From Lepturacanthus savala (Eukaryota > Chordata > Actinopteri > Scombriformes > Trichiuridae): a stretch of DNA of 64,000 bases. Both the position numbers and the translations under genes were made by a program. The stretch is from positions 19,374,154-19,438,153 of the forward strand of contig CM060472.1 in assembly GCA_030544235.1 (NCBI GenBank). Reading direction: 5' to 3'. The notes under the pieces were generated by a model. That model did not search any database, was not told the origin of the DNA, and saw only the letters and a list, made by a program, of their open reading frames with translations. Below, in pieces: positions 37,302-49,797 of the stretch. Numbering within the stretch: the stretch's first letter is position 1; the number at the start of each line of letters is the position of its first letter.

Positions 37302-39050
37302 GTTCCCGAATGTCTGAAATATGAAGTCAGATCTGTAAATTAAAGCTAATGTTTAGTATTGTTCAGTACGGAGTATCTTTAAGTAAGATTAATTAATTGT
37401 AGCTAATTCATAAAGTCAGTCATTTTTATCCGCTATCAAATGAATACATAACATGACAGGAAAGTAATGAGACAGCACCTGGTTGAAGACACCTCCAGAG
37501 CAGTGTTGTTGTTATTAGCTTGCCAGCTAGCTAACGTTAGCTAATCCCTGTTACCGGGGAGCTAACAGCGCTATCTAGCTTATCTCCCTTGAAGAGAAAA
37601 CTGTTCTCTTCAACTGGAAACGATAGAGACGTCTATTTTTTGTCTATTGACACTTTGCTAAAATGCGCCACAACTCGGACCCTTTTCTTTCAGAAGAAAC
37701 TCGTCTAATGTGTCAGCGCATTCAGGACGCTGCGCTAGCTAACTAGCTTCATTTCCTCAAATAAAACACGACACTGAACGCACCGCCGAAGGACCCTGAT
37801 GACGTAGTGTAGAGGCGCCTGTTTCATTCCTGAGCGCTTTTGTGTTTTGATAGATGGAAGTTTGTTAAAGAAAGCGCTCAAAGTGATGAAGATGCTAATT
37901 ATGTATACATTTTACCACAATACCCTATCATATATCTTACAGGGTAAACAAATAAATTAATTATTAAGTATAAATATTTCATTGAGTCTGTGAATTTCTA
38001 TCATTGAATTTGTTTACTGATGATTTAAACGACGTTTAATGATGTTTCTCAAATTTTAGCCTCTGAATTTAACTCTTTAACTTTAGCTTTTATTTTTCAA
38101 TGTTCACAAATTCAGAATAAAATCCACATAATATATAGTGAAGTTGCTCTAATTCAATTTAAATTCTATAAAATGATTTGAAATAGAATAGATGCCTTCT
38201 CCTTGGTATCCAAAAGTATTTAAACTGTCTTTTAAAGCATTTGTTTAGCATCCGAATTTGGCCTATTAGAGCAACTTGAATTATATAATATATAAGAAGT
38301 AATATATTTTACTTATATTATATATTATATATACTTATATAATAAATTTAATTTCAATGCAAAAATCTGGTGAAACCGTTTTACAGTAAAATCGAGCTTG
38401 ATAGTAGAAGGAAAAGTAGAAATTGCAGTAATAGTAGGTTTCTATAGCGCATAAAATTAGTTGCTGTGATAATGATTGTTATGATACTATGGCAGCATAT
38501 AATGTGTTTTAATTCTATTGTTTTTTTAGAATATAAAAAAAGTTTCAGTGTACTATTTGATTTCATTTTAAAATAACGTTTAGAGTGGCTTAACTTGGCT
38601 TTATGACCAAATTGATTCAATTCTTGAATTGTATTATTGTTGTTATTAAAGATTATGTGTTTCCATTAACTATAGAGAACAGTCAATGTTGGCAATTACA
38701 TATTTTTTCCAGTCTATTCTTCAAGACCTTTCTGTTTACTTTTACGCACTGTCTATATCCTGCATTAGTGGTTACTTCCAGGACACACCTCAAATTGCGC
38801 CAGTGTGTGCGTGCGTGTGCGTACATGCGTGCGTGCATGTGTGTGTGTGCGTCCTCTCTTCTAAAAAGCCCGACGGACAAGTTGAGACAGAAGTTGAAGG
38901 TGTGGTGAGACATGAGGAGGAGTTCCATCTGTGCCAGTCAAGTGTCACGAAGGAAACTCTGTGAAACTTTCCTTGATGTATCTCTCCATTTCACTATTCA
39001 ATTACCGCCTATGCGCATATGATAGTGTTTTATGAGGTGGGAGGTCTGAG
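37302..39050. promoter_or_regulatory. Divergent intergenic region: bag6 5' UTR/promoter and RGS upstream DNA
   Basis: The bag6 start exon extends to 37313 (minus-strand acceptor tttcag). A donor at about 37477-37478 (ccag|gtgctg, minus strand) suggests a first non-coding exon from 37479 up to roughly 37650-37790, in CpG-containing sequence. From 37,850 to 38,780 the DNA is very AT-rich, with a palindromic TATA-type tract at about 38280-38340. No extra gene is supported. Exon and promoter limits are inferred. Confidence 0.45.
38803..38852. repeat. Imperfect (GT/GC)n microsatellite
   Basis: Alternating purine-pyrimidine tract of gtgt and gcgt units with small interruptions, about 50 nt, some 350 bp upstream of the RGS 5' exon. 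The apparent open frames across it are compositional. Confidence 0.85.
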
Positions 39051-39059
39051 TCTGTGCAG

Positions 39060-39242
39060 CTGACTGAGCCGAGAACAAATCTGGAGACAGCAGCAGTCGC
39101 AGCGCAGCGTCGCAGGGGTGGATTTTCCCGTTTTTGCCGACAAGTAATCGGCTTTGCTGGATACTAAACTTTGGATTCATGAGATTTGGATAAACTCGAG
39201 AGATCCACCATGGACAAAGCTGTTTGACTCCTGGACGAAGAG
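39060..39242 (+). promoter_or_regulatory. Candidate 5' non-coding exon of the RGS gene with a 5-codon uORF
   Basis: GC-richer stretch ending in a good donor (gaag ag|gtaaac at 39242/39243). It holds ATG GAC AAA GCT GTT TGA (39210-39227), a five-codon upstream open frame whose context ccaccATGG is a full Kozak match. The coding exon that follows opens with acceptor cttggcag at 40695-40702. That this exon belongs to the RGS gene is inferred from position, strand and splice compatibility. Confidence 0.45.
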
Positions 39243-40747
39243 GTAAACGTTAATTCAGCACCGAGAAGCGTTGGCACTCTACAGGTTTTAGCCTTGACAA
39301 GTTCAAATATGATCCCAGTGTTGTTTTTCTCATTAAAATCGCGAGTAAAGGGCCGGATGTCATGAAATGTATTAAATAATATTATGAAGCAATTTAAAAA
39401 GCTCCAAGAGAATTCAGGACCACTTCCCTGTAAGCTGACAGAAACAATGACCATGTTTATTGTCTTATCTCCAGTCGGTGTTTATGGAAGCTCAACTCTG
39501 TCATGAGGAGGAAAAACTAATGGAACAGTTGAAACACTCATTATATTTTAAATGTATAATGTACTGAAAACGGATTTACCAAGACTCCTCATAATTCTTG
39601 CTTGAACTGATGCATTTCACTCACTTTATCACCATTTTTTTGGTTTGTTTGTGGAAGTTTTTCAGAAAAAGGAAAATAATAGATAAAAAGTTGAAATGAT
39701 AAAACTAAATTTGCACCATGAGCATTTTCTAGGTTACAATTCTGAAATATAAACCCAAATGTACAACCTCTACTCACACCTTTTAGTACTCAAAGTCAAA
39801 ATTGGACCTTTTAAGATAAAATTATGAGAATTAAAGAAACTTTGATTTAATTAAAGACATTAAATTAAGTCAAAGTACATGAAGTAATACGTTAATTGGA
39901 TTATTTGAATTTAATTTCGCCTAAAGTTTGACCAATTTAACCAAAATTAAAATGAAGACAAACTTTTTACCTACTTACTATTTTACTTTTTCACAAGTTT
40001 GACATTCATTTATGTCCCATTGCTGCTACATTAGAATTGTGAATTGAAAAGTCATACATTTGACCTCGTATCTCACGTAATTTTCAGGTACTAATTATTT
40101 AATTTCTGTCATTTCTAAAATTGCATTAATTTTTTTAACATGGTGAGAAAAAAGGCTTCTGTGGTGACAGAATACAAACGGGTTGGAATTTACATTAGAT
40201 ATCTTAATTATTAAAAAAATGCTCATGTAAAAAAATCATATAAATTGTTAGGAATACATTCAAGTAATTGTGCAGTGTTATAAGACTTAGTGCTAATATA
40301 AGAGGTTCCAGTTGTGCTGAATTGAGAAACACAGAATCTGTGTGTTAAATTTATCAATGAATGTTTTAAGGCTCATCAGTACCGTAGCTTTTTTTTGGGC
40401 AAAATGAATATATTTGATCCAAAACAGTTGAGTCTTACATTAATGCTACATAAACGGTTAGTGAATCATAGCATGAACTATTTATTAAAGGAACCTGTTC
40501 CCAGTGAACTGCCATGCAATGAATAGAAATAGTAATGTGGAGCAAATTATTCTTCCTGTGACCCATTTTTCTGATTGTCCAATCGTATCACCCTCCAACT
40601 CCCACTCTGCTCTGCCTCATTCAACAGGCTGTGCTTCACCGCAGCTTTGCTCCACACTTCCATTTCCTGCCCTTTTACTCTTTTTTTCTCCCTTCTTGGC
40701 AGCTCTTCCCTTTTCTACTCTCCTTCTTGCTTCTCACGCGGCTAACC

Positions 40748-43700
40748 ATGCGCAGGTTCAGCTCTGAGGGATCCCTCCTGGATCTGGACTTCCTCCCCTG
40801 GAGGCGCGTGGCCCTGAAGAACCCGCAGGATGAGGACAACGAGGAGTCCGGCACCTACACGCCTCACGCCGATGTGGATGAACTGGATGGGAGGTCGACT
40901 GACCTGCCTCCCATCATCCTGGAGCCCAAAGCCAGTCCCGTCAAAGCGGAGAAGGAGCTGACCAAGGAACACAGCGTCAGTGTGGAGAACCTGGCCGATC
41001 TGGAGAAAATGAACAAGAAGCACCTGAGGGTTTGTGCCCTCAGCGAAGGCTTCAGGGCCTACAGCGACAGCCAGCTGGCCCCGGGCTCCCAGGGCAGCAC
41101 GGAGAGCATGGAGAGGGAGGACCTGCCTTCTCCGTCCACTCCGTCCTCCTTGAACCCGTTCTCCTTCAAATTCCAGCACAAGCACCAGCATAAACCCAGG
41201 ATGACTGCCGCCAAACTGCACCTCAAGAGTCTCTTTGGGCAGGTGGGAACAGATTGAAGATTCCATGTGTATGCATGTTCTTGAAATTTGTCTAAAATGA
41301 ATGTAGAGGATCCATATTCAGGGCACCGACCAGAGCAGTCTGCATCATATTTTTACATTACTGTTGGACATTTATCTAAATCCTCTGTAGGCAAAACTGG
41401 CTCTATTCCAATTCCCAGATGGCCTTTGGTTTCTTAACATTTCAGAATGTTATCAAGACTGAATCAAAGTGAAGGATGACATGAGCTCTGCAAGCCGTCC
41501 TCACGTCATATTTAAATTTTCATTATAGGAGTCAAAGTTTATTCTCTGTAAAGTGCAGTTTGACAATAGGATTGTGACTGCAGTGTTCATTTTGTCCATG
41601 AAAATTCAGACTATAACTGTGTCAACATCATTTTACTCCATCAGTAAACTAACTATGACTAAAAAATAAAAAAAATACTGCAATGTGACCCAGCTGAAAT
41701 GAGATTACTATCCTTTTCCTAAGCTTTTAAATATATCAAATGGTCTTCATCATCAAATAGATTTGCTCTATTGTTACATAGATTAACATGCCATCTTAGT
41801 AGTTATAATCTAAAATTACAGGAATATACACTTATAAATTAAGTTTAAATACATAAAACCTACTTTATTTGAATTTACATTTAATGCAATAAAATAATGA
41901 CCAATAAAAAGTTTGATTTACCTTTTTAAATAAAAAAAAATACAGAAATGCATAATCAGGTTTATAATTGTATCAGACTACTTACAAATGCTGGTAATTT
42001 GTTCACAATAGGACAAATATAATGGACATAGATTCCTAAACTTGAACAATCTGTATATTCTTCTCTGTTTCTGTTCTAGAGTCCCCATTCCTCCAACTCC
42101 AATCTGGCCAACACAGAACAAAAAGACAGGTGAGCGTCACATGTTCCTGACCGACAATTTAATCTCAGTCATGCAGAGTAGTGTCTAATTTTACCTGTCA
42201 TCATGACGGTGGTCGAAAAAAGAAATATTCTTTACCTCTCACTTTTTTCCAAAGATTTCTTTGTCCCAAAGTTTTTTTTTTTTGAGATGTGGTGATAACG
42301 GCATCTTTTTCTTGTACGATCTCCTCTTCACGTGGTCCTGCTCCACAGCGCTAAAGAGAGGAGGTCTCGTCTGCTCTTCATGCGTCAGTGGAGTCAGGTC
42401 GGCCACAGCAAGAGGAGCCGGATCAGTCGAGAAGAGCTGGAAAAATGGGCCGAATCCCTCAACAACCTGCTGGCCAGCCCAAGTGAGTTTTACATAATCA
42501 AAGACGAATTGGAGGCAGGAATTGTCCCGTTAATTAACTTGGATCGGTGAGCTTGTAAAACCCAGAGACTTGAGTAGCAACACAGAGGTCTGGACCCAGG
42601 ATAACCTTTTGAACCTAAAAAAAACCCTTTATCTGCATTGTATGTTTGCTTTGTTGGAAGTGTTAGATGTGCCGCGTGAGGTTGCAGGTTTGGTTGATGG
42701 GTTTGACTTTCAGTGGATTAAAGGTCCCGTATTTTACACTTTTCCTGGGTTTTATTTGAAGTTGCCATAATCCTAACAAGGTGTAGATATATGCGGTTCT
42801 AAGTACCGAAATCATCTTTCTCAAGCTTCTCTCTGCAGCTCTAGAATGAACGGACCGTTTTCAACATATTGCGATATGTTGCTGTTATTATTATAAAGAA
42901 ATATTGCAATCAAATGAAATGGTTGACATAAAATTCAGAGGATGAACCTTTTCATATTTCCGTGACCTTTCCTGCAGCTTCAGGACAACGTTTGCATTTT
43001 TAGTGGAGTCAGGTTTAGTCTGACCAGTCACTGTGTTTTTATCCATCTTGTACATTGTGTAAATTTACATTACATGTTTTAATCTTTCTTTGAGGACAGC
43101 CTGTATTGTTTCTAATCACCTGTTCTACCGACGTGCACACAAATGTATGTGTGTGTGTGTACGCGTGTGGGTGTGAATGCATATTTCTAGCGAGTGCCAA
43201 GTGCTGCAACATAAAACAGAAAAGGTAACAAACGAGCGACAATTAGGCCCATTATTTAATATAAAGGGTGTTACACGCACAATGGTGACATGTAGAGCGT
43301 ATTCACCGTGTCTTTACAAGGCCTTACAGACACACATGATGCATTTGAACAATGAAACCTCTTGCACTTTTTCCCGAGCGGGCAGACCTGTCTAGATGAA
43401 CCGCGCTCATGTGTCCTGCACCCTGACATTTAACCGATGGACCGGTTTCCGCCTCGGAGAAACGTTTCAAGCGGGTAAAAGTCAGATGCGTCTCAAGCCT
43501 TTCATCTGAACTCATGTGATGCTGCAGCGGTGCAGAGACGTGCGCTGACGTCACCCGTTACCGTGTGCGGTGCAGTAAAGCTAAAAGAGCAGCGCTTCCC
43601 TGACCCGGCTATGATTAGAACACATAGTAAACAGCAGGGCTGTTAGAAATCCCTGCAGCAACAGAGTTTCGTGTAGGAGCTTCTCTGTCAGAGGTTTCCT

Positions 43701-46700
43701 CGTAGTGCTGCTTCTAGTGTGCATTTCAGTATCAAATCTCACAAGCCATCTACAAAACCAAAACATGTCCTGATGAGATTCTCTGATAAAACACACTGCA
43801 CTACAGGAAATTTTTGAATGCCATGTTTCTCTTCACTCCTCTGCTGTAGAGATGCAGCGATAACCTTAGACAAAACAGTGAAATACGGTGTCCAAGTACA
43901 AAGGTTATGCATGATGGTAACTTTACATGGCACTAGCAGGAAGTTCCCCTGAATCTTATGAGGCACTTGATACTCACTGAAAGAATAAGCTCAGAATCTA
44001 CAAAACTATAAAACCATTCAGAAGAAACAGGCAGATAGAATTATCAATTGGCTAGTGTCATCATACCACAAATATTTGCATTTCTGTGATCGTAAATCAT
44101 GATATATTTACTTTTGTGACTCTCGTGGAGTAGCTTTCTTTTTAAATCCGTTTTTACTTCTTCCTAAGTACATATTGTTGGATATACTTCGCTAAAATTC
44201 AAATAGCTTCCGTTACAAAGTAAATAATAGATAAAAGACTGAGGGAAGAGGGGAAACAAAAGAAAGGAAGGAAGAGATAAAGATAAATACAAAGGAAGGG
44301 AAGAAAGACAGGAAGAAGGAAAGGAGTTGGACTAATCTTTACACGTTTTCTTATAACTTTTATACTTGAGTAGATTTTTACGCTGGTACTTCTACTTCAG
44401 TAAAATCTCATCAAGGTAACAGAACTTCAAGTGAAGTAGTTATTTTGGACTCCTTCCATCTCTGGTTGAATGATGAAATGTGTTATTTAAAGAAGTCCAG
44501 TATTGATTAATATGACAGGAACTTTCCTGACAGGAAAGTCTCATTTATCAAATTCCTAACTTTCACGGTACTCACTTTAGTTTGGATAAGGTGTCGTATT
44601 CAAAGCCAAGTTGTAGGGAGTTAACTAGTTTATGCGCTGTGTGCACAGGGAGATACTCGGCTATTTTGTGCAATGACAAAAAAAAAAGAGTTTTTACGGT
44701 GCAGGCACGAGGCTTCAGCAATAAAACATGGCATGTTTTCATGTCCCTTGAGTTTCCCTGTGCTGAATCACCTCAGCACCGTGTGACTTGGCCTCCTTAT
44801 CAGTGCCATGTTAATTTGGCGTCTTGGCCGCTGCGGCTGACATGTGTGAACTATGACATGTTGTGTGTGTCGTGTCAGCGGTTTAAAGCTGTTCTCCACC
44901 CGCTTGGTTTGAAGCAGTCTGCCCCTGTTTAAAAAGTCGTGGCTCAAAGCCTAATAGGACGGAGCTGGCCAGTGGCCAAAGATTTTATAATGAACCTGTG
45001 TGGAGTCTACGTTCAGCAACAGTTGTGTTTGTCATGTCCTTAAAAGGACTGAGGGTTTGTTATGTCAGTGCTGTGTGTGTGTGTGTGGGGGGGTGTCTTC
45101 CTTCTTGTAAGACACGTAATGTGACGTCGCATGTTGAGGTAAGCACCACTCACCTCCTCCTCCTCCTTCTCCTCTTCCTCTCAGCTGGGGTTTCAGTGTT
45201 TGGAGCATTCCTGCGCTCTGAGTTCAGCGAGGAGAATCTGCAGTTCTATCTGGCCTGTGAGCAGTACAGACACTCGTCCAACAACTTCAGCCTGCAGCGG
45301 CGAGCCAAGGACATCTGCGCCACTTACATCCAGCCAGGTGCCCCCCGGGAGGTACGGGCCCGCGTGCATCCACTGCGTAAAAATATGTACCACTTTCACC
45401 AGGAAACACACTTTCAAATCAAGTCCAGGCACATATCTGAACTTTTAACTGTTTTGTTTTTCAAGAAGAATGTGTCTCCTCCCAACAAAATGACGTGTTT
45501 TGGATGCTTCCTTCTGTTTTTGGAAGCTTGCGTTGTGGTTCCAGTCTTAACGTCACAGCATTGTTTAAATAGCTGAATCCAAGTGGAGCTTTTTTTTCCC
45601 CCCAGTAATAGAACAGTTCAAATATTGATAGTATAAATAGCAGTTAAAGGATTGTTATATTCACTTAAAGGGGCATATTCTGCACATTCCCAGGTCTATA
45701 TATATGCATATTTCTATCTGGGGCTCTACATAAATAACTTTGCATGAGTCATAGTTAAAAAAAATATACTGACCCATTATGCAGCACCTCAGTTCAGCCT
45801 CTGCCTGAAACAGGCAGTTTTAACTCCTGTCACTTTAAGGCAAACAGGAAGGGTACATAGGTTAAAAAAGAAACATATCATCATGGAACTTCCACAATTG
45901 ATTTCTTACATTAAGAGAATTGTTTGTTTTTTGTATGACACGTTTTCTGAGATGTCTTTTGAGCCATAAGTAAATAATTTCCTGAACAGAAATCTGAACA
46001 GTGGAAAAAAAACAGGTTCAAAATTCTTGTTTGATTGAACATAAGAGTCAATGTTTTTTTTTAATATCAAATATAAAAAGATTGTCAACAGTCAAATTTA
46101 ATTTTTGTTTTTAGGAATAGAATATTCAAACTTGACAAATGTTTGCAGGAGAAAAGTGGCTTCACAATGAGCTCTTAGTGCAACTTTGACTGTTGGTGAA
46201 TTTAAGAGAAAGCTACACACAATACATAGTAACTATACTAGGACATGGATTTTCTGTGGTTTTGTCACTAGTCTGAAAGAAAACATGAAAACAAAATGAT
46301 AAAATAAGTCTTTTTACCTCTAGCATCACAGCTTAGATAAGACAAATCTAATAGATATTTTATTCTGTTCTCAAAAGCTGAGTGATTGTACCATCTGTAA
46401 TGAATATGTTACATAGAAATATTACTCTAATGTACATTAGATCATGAGCCAGCAGAAGTGACTAAGACTGCTGCAACACATGGGTTTTAAAATATGCAAC
46501 ACTTTCTGTAAGGAGAATCGCGTAATTTCCCCTTTTAAAAGTGACAGAAAGTAATCTGGCATGAAAAAACTTCCTTGGCTCTGTTTCCGCTTCGCTCTCT
46601 CGTATTTTTAATTTTATTTTTTTTGTTTTACACAGTTGTTTCACAGAAAGACTGTTTACCTAGCTGCCAAATCCTCTCAATGGTTTTTCTGTCCGTGACG

Positions 46701-48185
46701 TCTATTTCCAGAGAACTGCCTTTTAATAGGAGACGTTTACGAGGCATAAACACACGCATTCCTGGTGTTTAGTACCACCAAGTAGTATTCTGCGGAAACT
46801 GTTCAGCAGTAAAACAATAAAAGCTTCACATGCGAGTCCAACTCTTTTCAACAAGCACTCAAGCTTTGTGTTAACACATTAAACATGAAATAACTGACAT
46901 TCATTCATTTAGTTAAGTAAAAAACATGAATACAGCACTGCGGAGTAAAGTATCGCATTAAAGTACATTAAGTATTATGAGTTTATATAGTTTAAGTATT
47001 GAATAATGTATTTGATATGTATGTTCCTAATTTGACTACAAAATATTTTTTACTGTTTGGAAACGTCACGAACGTCACAGTGTGTACGATTTAGCAGCAT
47101 CTGATGGAACAGACTTAGCAGAATTCAAGTGTAATATTCATATTTATGTTTTAATTATTATATAATGCAATCAAAATAAGAATTGTTGTGTTTTTTATCC
47201 ACAAGGGGAGCAGGTCTCCCTCTGCTGGGCCGCCATGTTCCCATGTTTCTACAGTACAGTTTGTCATGTTTTTCACGGGTTTTGCAGCCACCGTACTTGA
47301 TTCAATCGATCTTCGACCTCACCACTAGATGCCCCTAAAAACTACACACTGCAGGCTCCCTTTAATTCATTTATTTTGCAGCACCTTATTTAAATGCATC
47401 TTATAATATAGCCTGTTTGTTTCCAGTCATTTTACAGGTCAGATGTTTATTTGAGACCGGGCAACTAATTTCTTCCTGACAAAAATCGTGCTAAGTAAAC
47501 CTGGAAAAATAATGGTAATTTACTATAATTTGTTTATTAAACCAGTATGACTACTGTATGACTTACATTTATCAAAAGTAAGATTACAGTACTGTAGGTA
47601 AATGTCAAATGGCGATTGACAAATAAGCAATATTACCCGAGAGGGTGTTCTTTAACGTCATTTGAGCATGACAGTGATGCAGTCAGTACCTAGGTGCTTG
47701 ATTTAAAAAAAAAAAAAAGGCGAAGAAGAAAAACATGCAGCATCACATTTTCTTAATTTAGTTTTTCCTAATAAACTAGACTGATTATTTGGAAGCAGGT
47801 GTTTATTTATCAAAATATACACCTGGCATTTAAAGGGGACCCAGCGGTTAATTAAAACTCAGCTATTATTTGGTAATTTATGGTATTTGTAGCTCTCGAT
47901 ATTTCTCCATCAATGATAACATTGAACTCATGAGGAGGTCATGGAACTGTAAGAATTGAACCTGCTCTTTCATAAGAGTGTAGAGTAACGTATGTGTGTG
48001 TTGTGCTGTTGTAGGTGAACCTGGACAGTAAAACCAGAGATCTGACCATCCAGCTGCTGCAGGCCCCCTCTCACACCTCGCTGTCGCACGCACAGAAACG
48101 CATCTACTCGCTCCTGGACACAGACTGTCACCCCCGCTTCCTCCAGTCCAACATCTACCTCTCTTTACTCCGAGAGGCTGACTAG
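40748..48185 (+). CDS. R4-type regulator of G-protein signalling, RGS3-like
   Basis: RGS proteins are GTPase-activating proteins for G-alpha (usually Gi/Gq) and shorten GPCR signals at the plasma membrane. Coding exons: 40748-41242, 42080-42129, 42349-42482, 45185-45351, 48015-48185; 1017 bp, 338 aa, phase kept. Start MRRFSSEGSLLDLDF; the ATG is 45 bp after the acceptor at 40702. Residues 1-225 are Ser/Pro/charged, probably disordered, with KLHLKSLFGQ near 155-165. REELEKWAESLNNLL (about 210-225) is the helix leading into the RGS fold of R4 members. The RGS domain, about 228-335, has FGAFLRSEFSEENLQFYLAC, AKDICATYI, EVNLDSKTRD and AQKRIYSLLDTDCHPRFLQS. An EGSLL N-terminal motif and order of parts resemble vertebrate RGS3 C-terminal isoforms, but RGS4/5/8 relatives are not excluded. 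No PDZ or C2 region is seen, so a short isoform. Intron 4 is 2.7 kb. Confidence 0.88.
41243..42079 (+). other. RGS intron 1 (coding), AT-rich, nothing recognised
   Basis: Between coding exons 40748-41242 and 42080-42129. No open frame of note and no clear repeat boundaries. Confidence 0.5.
42483..45184 (+). other. RGS intron 3 with MITE fragment, GT tract and purine tract
   Basis: 2.7 kb. Contains the left end of a family A MITE at 42718 (ttaaaggtcccgtatttt, right end not found), an alternating GT-rich tract at about 43145-43176, an almost pure purine strand at about 44240-44330 (gga/aag-type), and a (GT)n run with a G7 end at 45072-45092. No exon is supported here. Confidence 0.55.
44240..44330. 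repeat. Polypurine tract
   Basis: About 90 nt, nearly all A/G on the plus strand, built of degenerate gga, gaa and aag units with few pyrimidine interruptions. Such tracts are mutable and can form triplex; no function is implied. Confidence 0.7.
45352..48014 (+). other. RGS intron 4 (last), with dispersed repeat fragments
   Basis: 2.66 kb. About 47190-47365 resembles a teleost dispersed repeat ending in a caccactagatg/acacactgca segment. About 47600-47690 is the second copy of the repeat seen at 22600-22740. A poly-A run lies at about 47705. No coding exon is supported between the RGS-core exon and the last exon. Confidence 0.5.
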
Positions 48186-49165
48186 CAGCCGCAGACGGAC
48201 CACGCAGACGGACTCAGGAGGACGAAGAGCGGTTTCTAGGACTTCCAGGATTTCCTAAACATTATGGAACTTGAAGCTAAAAAATGTCTTTAAAAGAAAG
48301 AACTGCTATGTTAAAAAAAAAAAAATCTTAAATGTTGTTGCACTACACGTGAGAATATAGAGGGAAGTCGGGTAAATGAATAGTTCATCAGAATATCTTT
48401 CACATTACATTTTACATAAATTCAATCGGGGTGGATCGAATCAAATGGTTCCAGGAAGTAACTCCCTGTTAAATGTTCAAGTTTCAACGTGTTAATTTTT
48501 GAGCTTTAGAAATGTGGGTTACACTCTAAATGCTAAACTAGGCCAAAAAACTAACTCTGGCTCCATCCTCCACATGCAGACTTGAGATGAGGATTAAACT
48601 GAGCATCTCACGAGAAGTGAGTGTATTAACCAACATGTTACTGCAGCAGTAGCTAGTTATCATGTTGAATTAGATCAAGAATGAGGCAGTTTTCTTCCCT
48701 TCGTTTTACATGACCCGTGGAACTATGCAGCTGTATTTTTAATCATTAAACATCCTCCCACTGAGCAGTTAAAGTCCCCATGGTCCAATGAGCCCGGGCT
48801 GAGTTTTCATCTGTTTCACAGAGAGGAAAAACAAGTTCAGCAAGAATGAGATCGCTGCTGAAAAGGTCAAAGTACCGCGCGAGTTACTTGTATGGCAAAG
48901 GTGGGAAACTTAAGCAAATTGACTCTGACAGGTTACATGGCTACAGGGAAGTTGAGTTCAGTCTGCCTTTAAATACTCTGCTGTTCACACAAAGACACAC
49001 TGTCTATGTATACAATAGCCTCAGAAAACACTGAATGTTGGTCCTGTACAAGTGTAAACAGCCTCATATAATGAGAGGAACATTGTTAAAAAGAAACCAA
49101 GAATGACGTGTTTCGCCGAGTGTTCTTCAGGTTTCAGAGTTTTAAAGACAAAGAAATAAAATCCT
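48186..49165 (+). other. Probable RGS 3' UTR with polyadenylation signal at 49155-49160
   Basis: From the TAG at 48183-48185 to AATAAA at 49155-49160, about 1 kb. No competing gene signal. An exact polyA site cannot be called; an intervening signal could be used instead. Confidence 0.45.
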
Positions 49166-49237
49166 GTTTTTGTAGCTGATGTGTTGATTCTTCAGAAGTC
49201 AAAACGCTTAGCAATGGGTTCAATGTTACACTTAGAG

Positions 49238-49241
<4 letters not shown>

Positions 49242-49276
<35 letters not shown>
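49242..49276. repeat. (GT)n microsatellite
   Basis: Uninterrupted TG dinucleotide run of about 35 nt, likely polymorphic. Confidence 0.95.
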
Positions 49277-49278
<2 letters not shown>

Positions 49279-49470
49279 GCTGACCCACTGCACATGCAGA
49301 GGTTGCTGGGATACTGAGCCAAATGGACGAGACGTGCTGAACGTGTCGTGGATCAGAGCAAACAGTTTTAAACCTCTAGTCTCCTCATTCCAAACCGCAG
49401 CACATATGTTTCTGCTGCTCTGTCTTTACGTTTTGTCAACCAGAAATACCCAAAAAGTAGTACAAAAGTT

Positions 49471-49797
49471 TGAAAAGTTCAAAAGTTTGGGGTCACTTAG
49501 ATATGTCTTTTTTTGAAAGAAAAGCACTATTTTTTAAATGAAGATAACTTTAAACTAATCATTAATACACTCTATACATTGCTAATGTGGTCAATGACTA
49601 TTATAGCTGCAAATGTCTGGTTTTTGGTGCATTATCTACATAGATGTATAGAGGCCCATTTCCAGCAACTATCACTCCAGTGTTCTAATGGTACAATGTG
49701 TTTGCTCATTGCGTCAGAAGGATAATGTAATAACATTTTCTATTCATTTTACAACTCATGGTGGTAAATAAAAGTGGGACTTTTGAACGGTAGTGTA
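49471..49797. mobile_element. Internally deleted Tc1/mariner element (MITE-like remnant)
   Basis: Left end gttcaaaagtttggggtcac and right end gtgggacttttgaacggtagtgta are the familiar ends of a widespread vertebrate Tc1-like family. Next to the left end are its 5' landmarks (a gaaagaaaagca block, a tagatgtatagaggccc block), and next to the right end tctattcattttacaactca with aataaaag. The transposase-coding middle is missing, about 327 bp remain, so it cannot move by itself. Identification rests on recognition of the termini, not on a database search. Confidence 0.85.

Noticed and set aside
38603..38964. Open frames across the GT/GC-rich tract
   Set aside because: They are Cys/Val/Ala/His strings produced by the microsatellite and occur in several frames and both strands.
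47878..48093. Minus-strand open frame over the last RGS exon
   Set aside because: Shadow of the plus-strand RGS exon 48015-48185, which has clear RGS-core similarity and correct phase.
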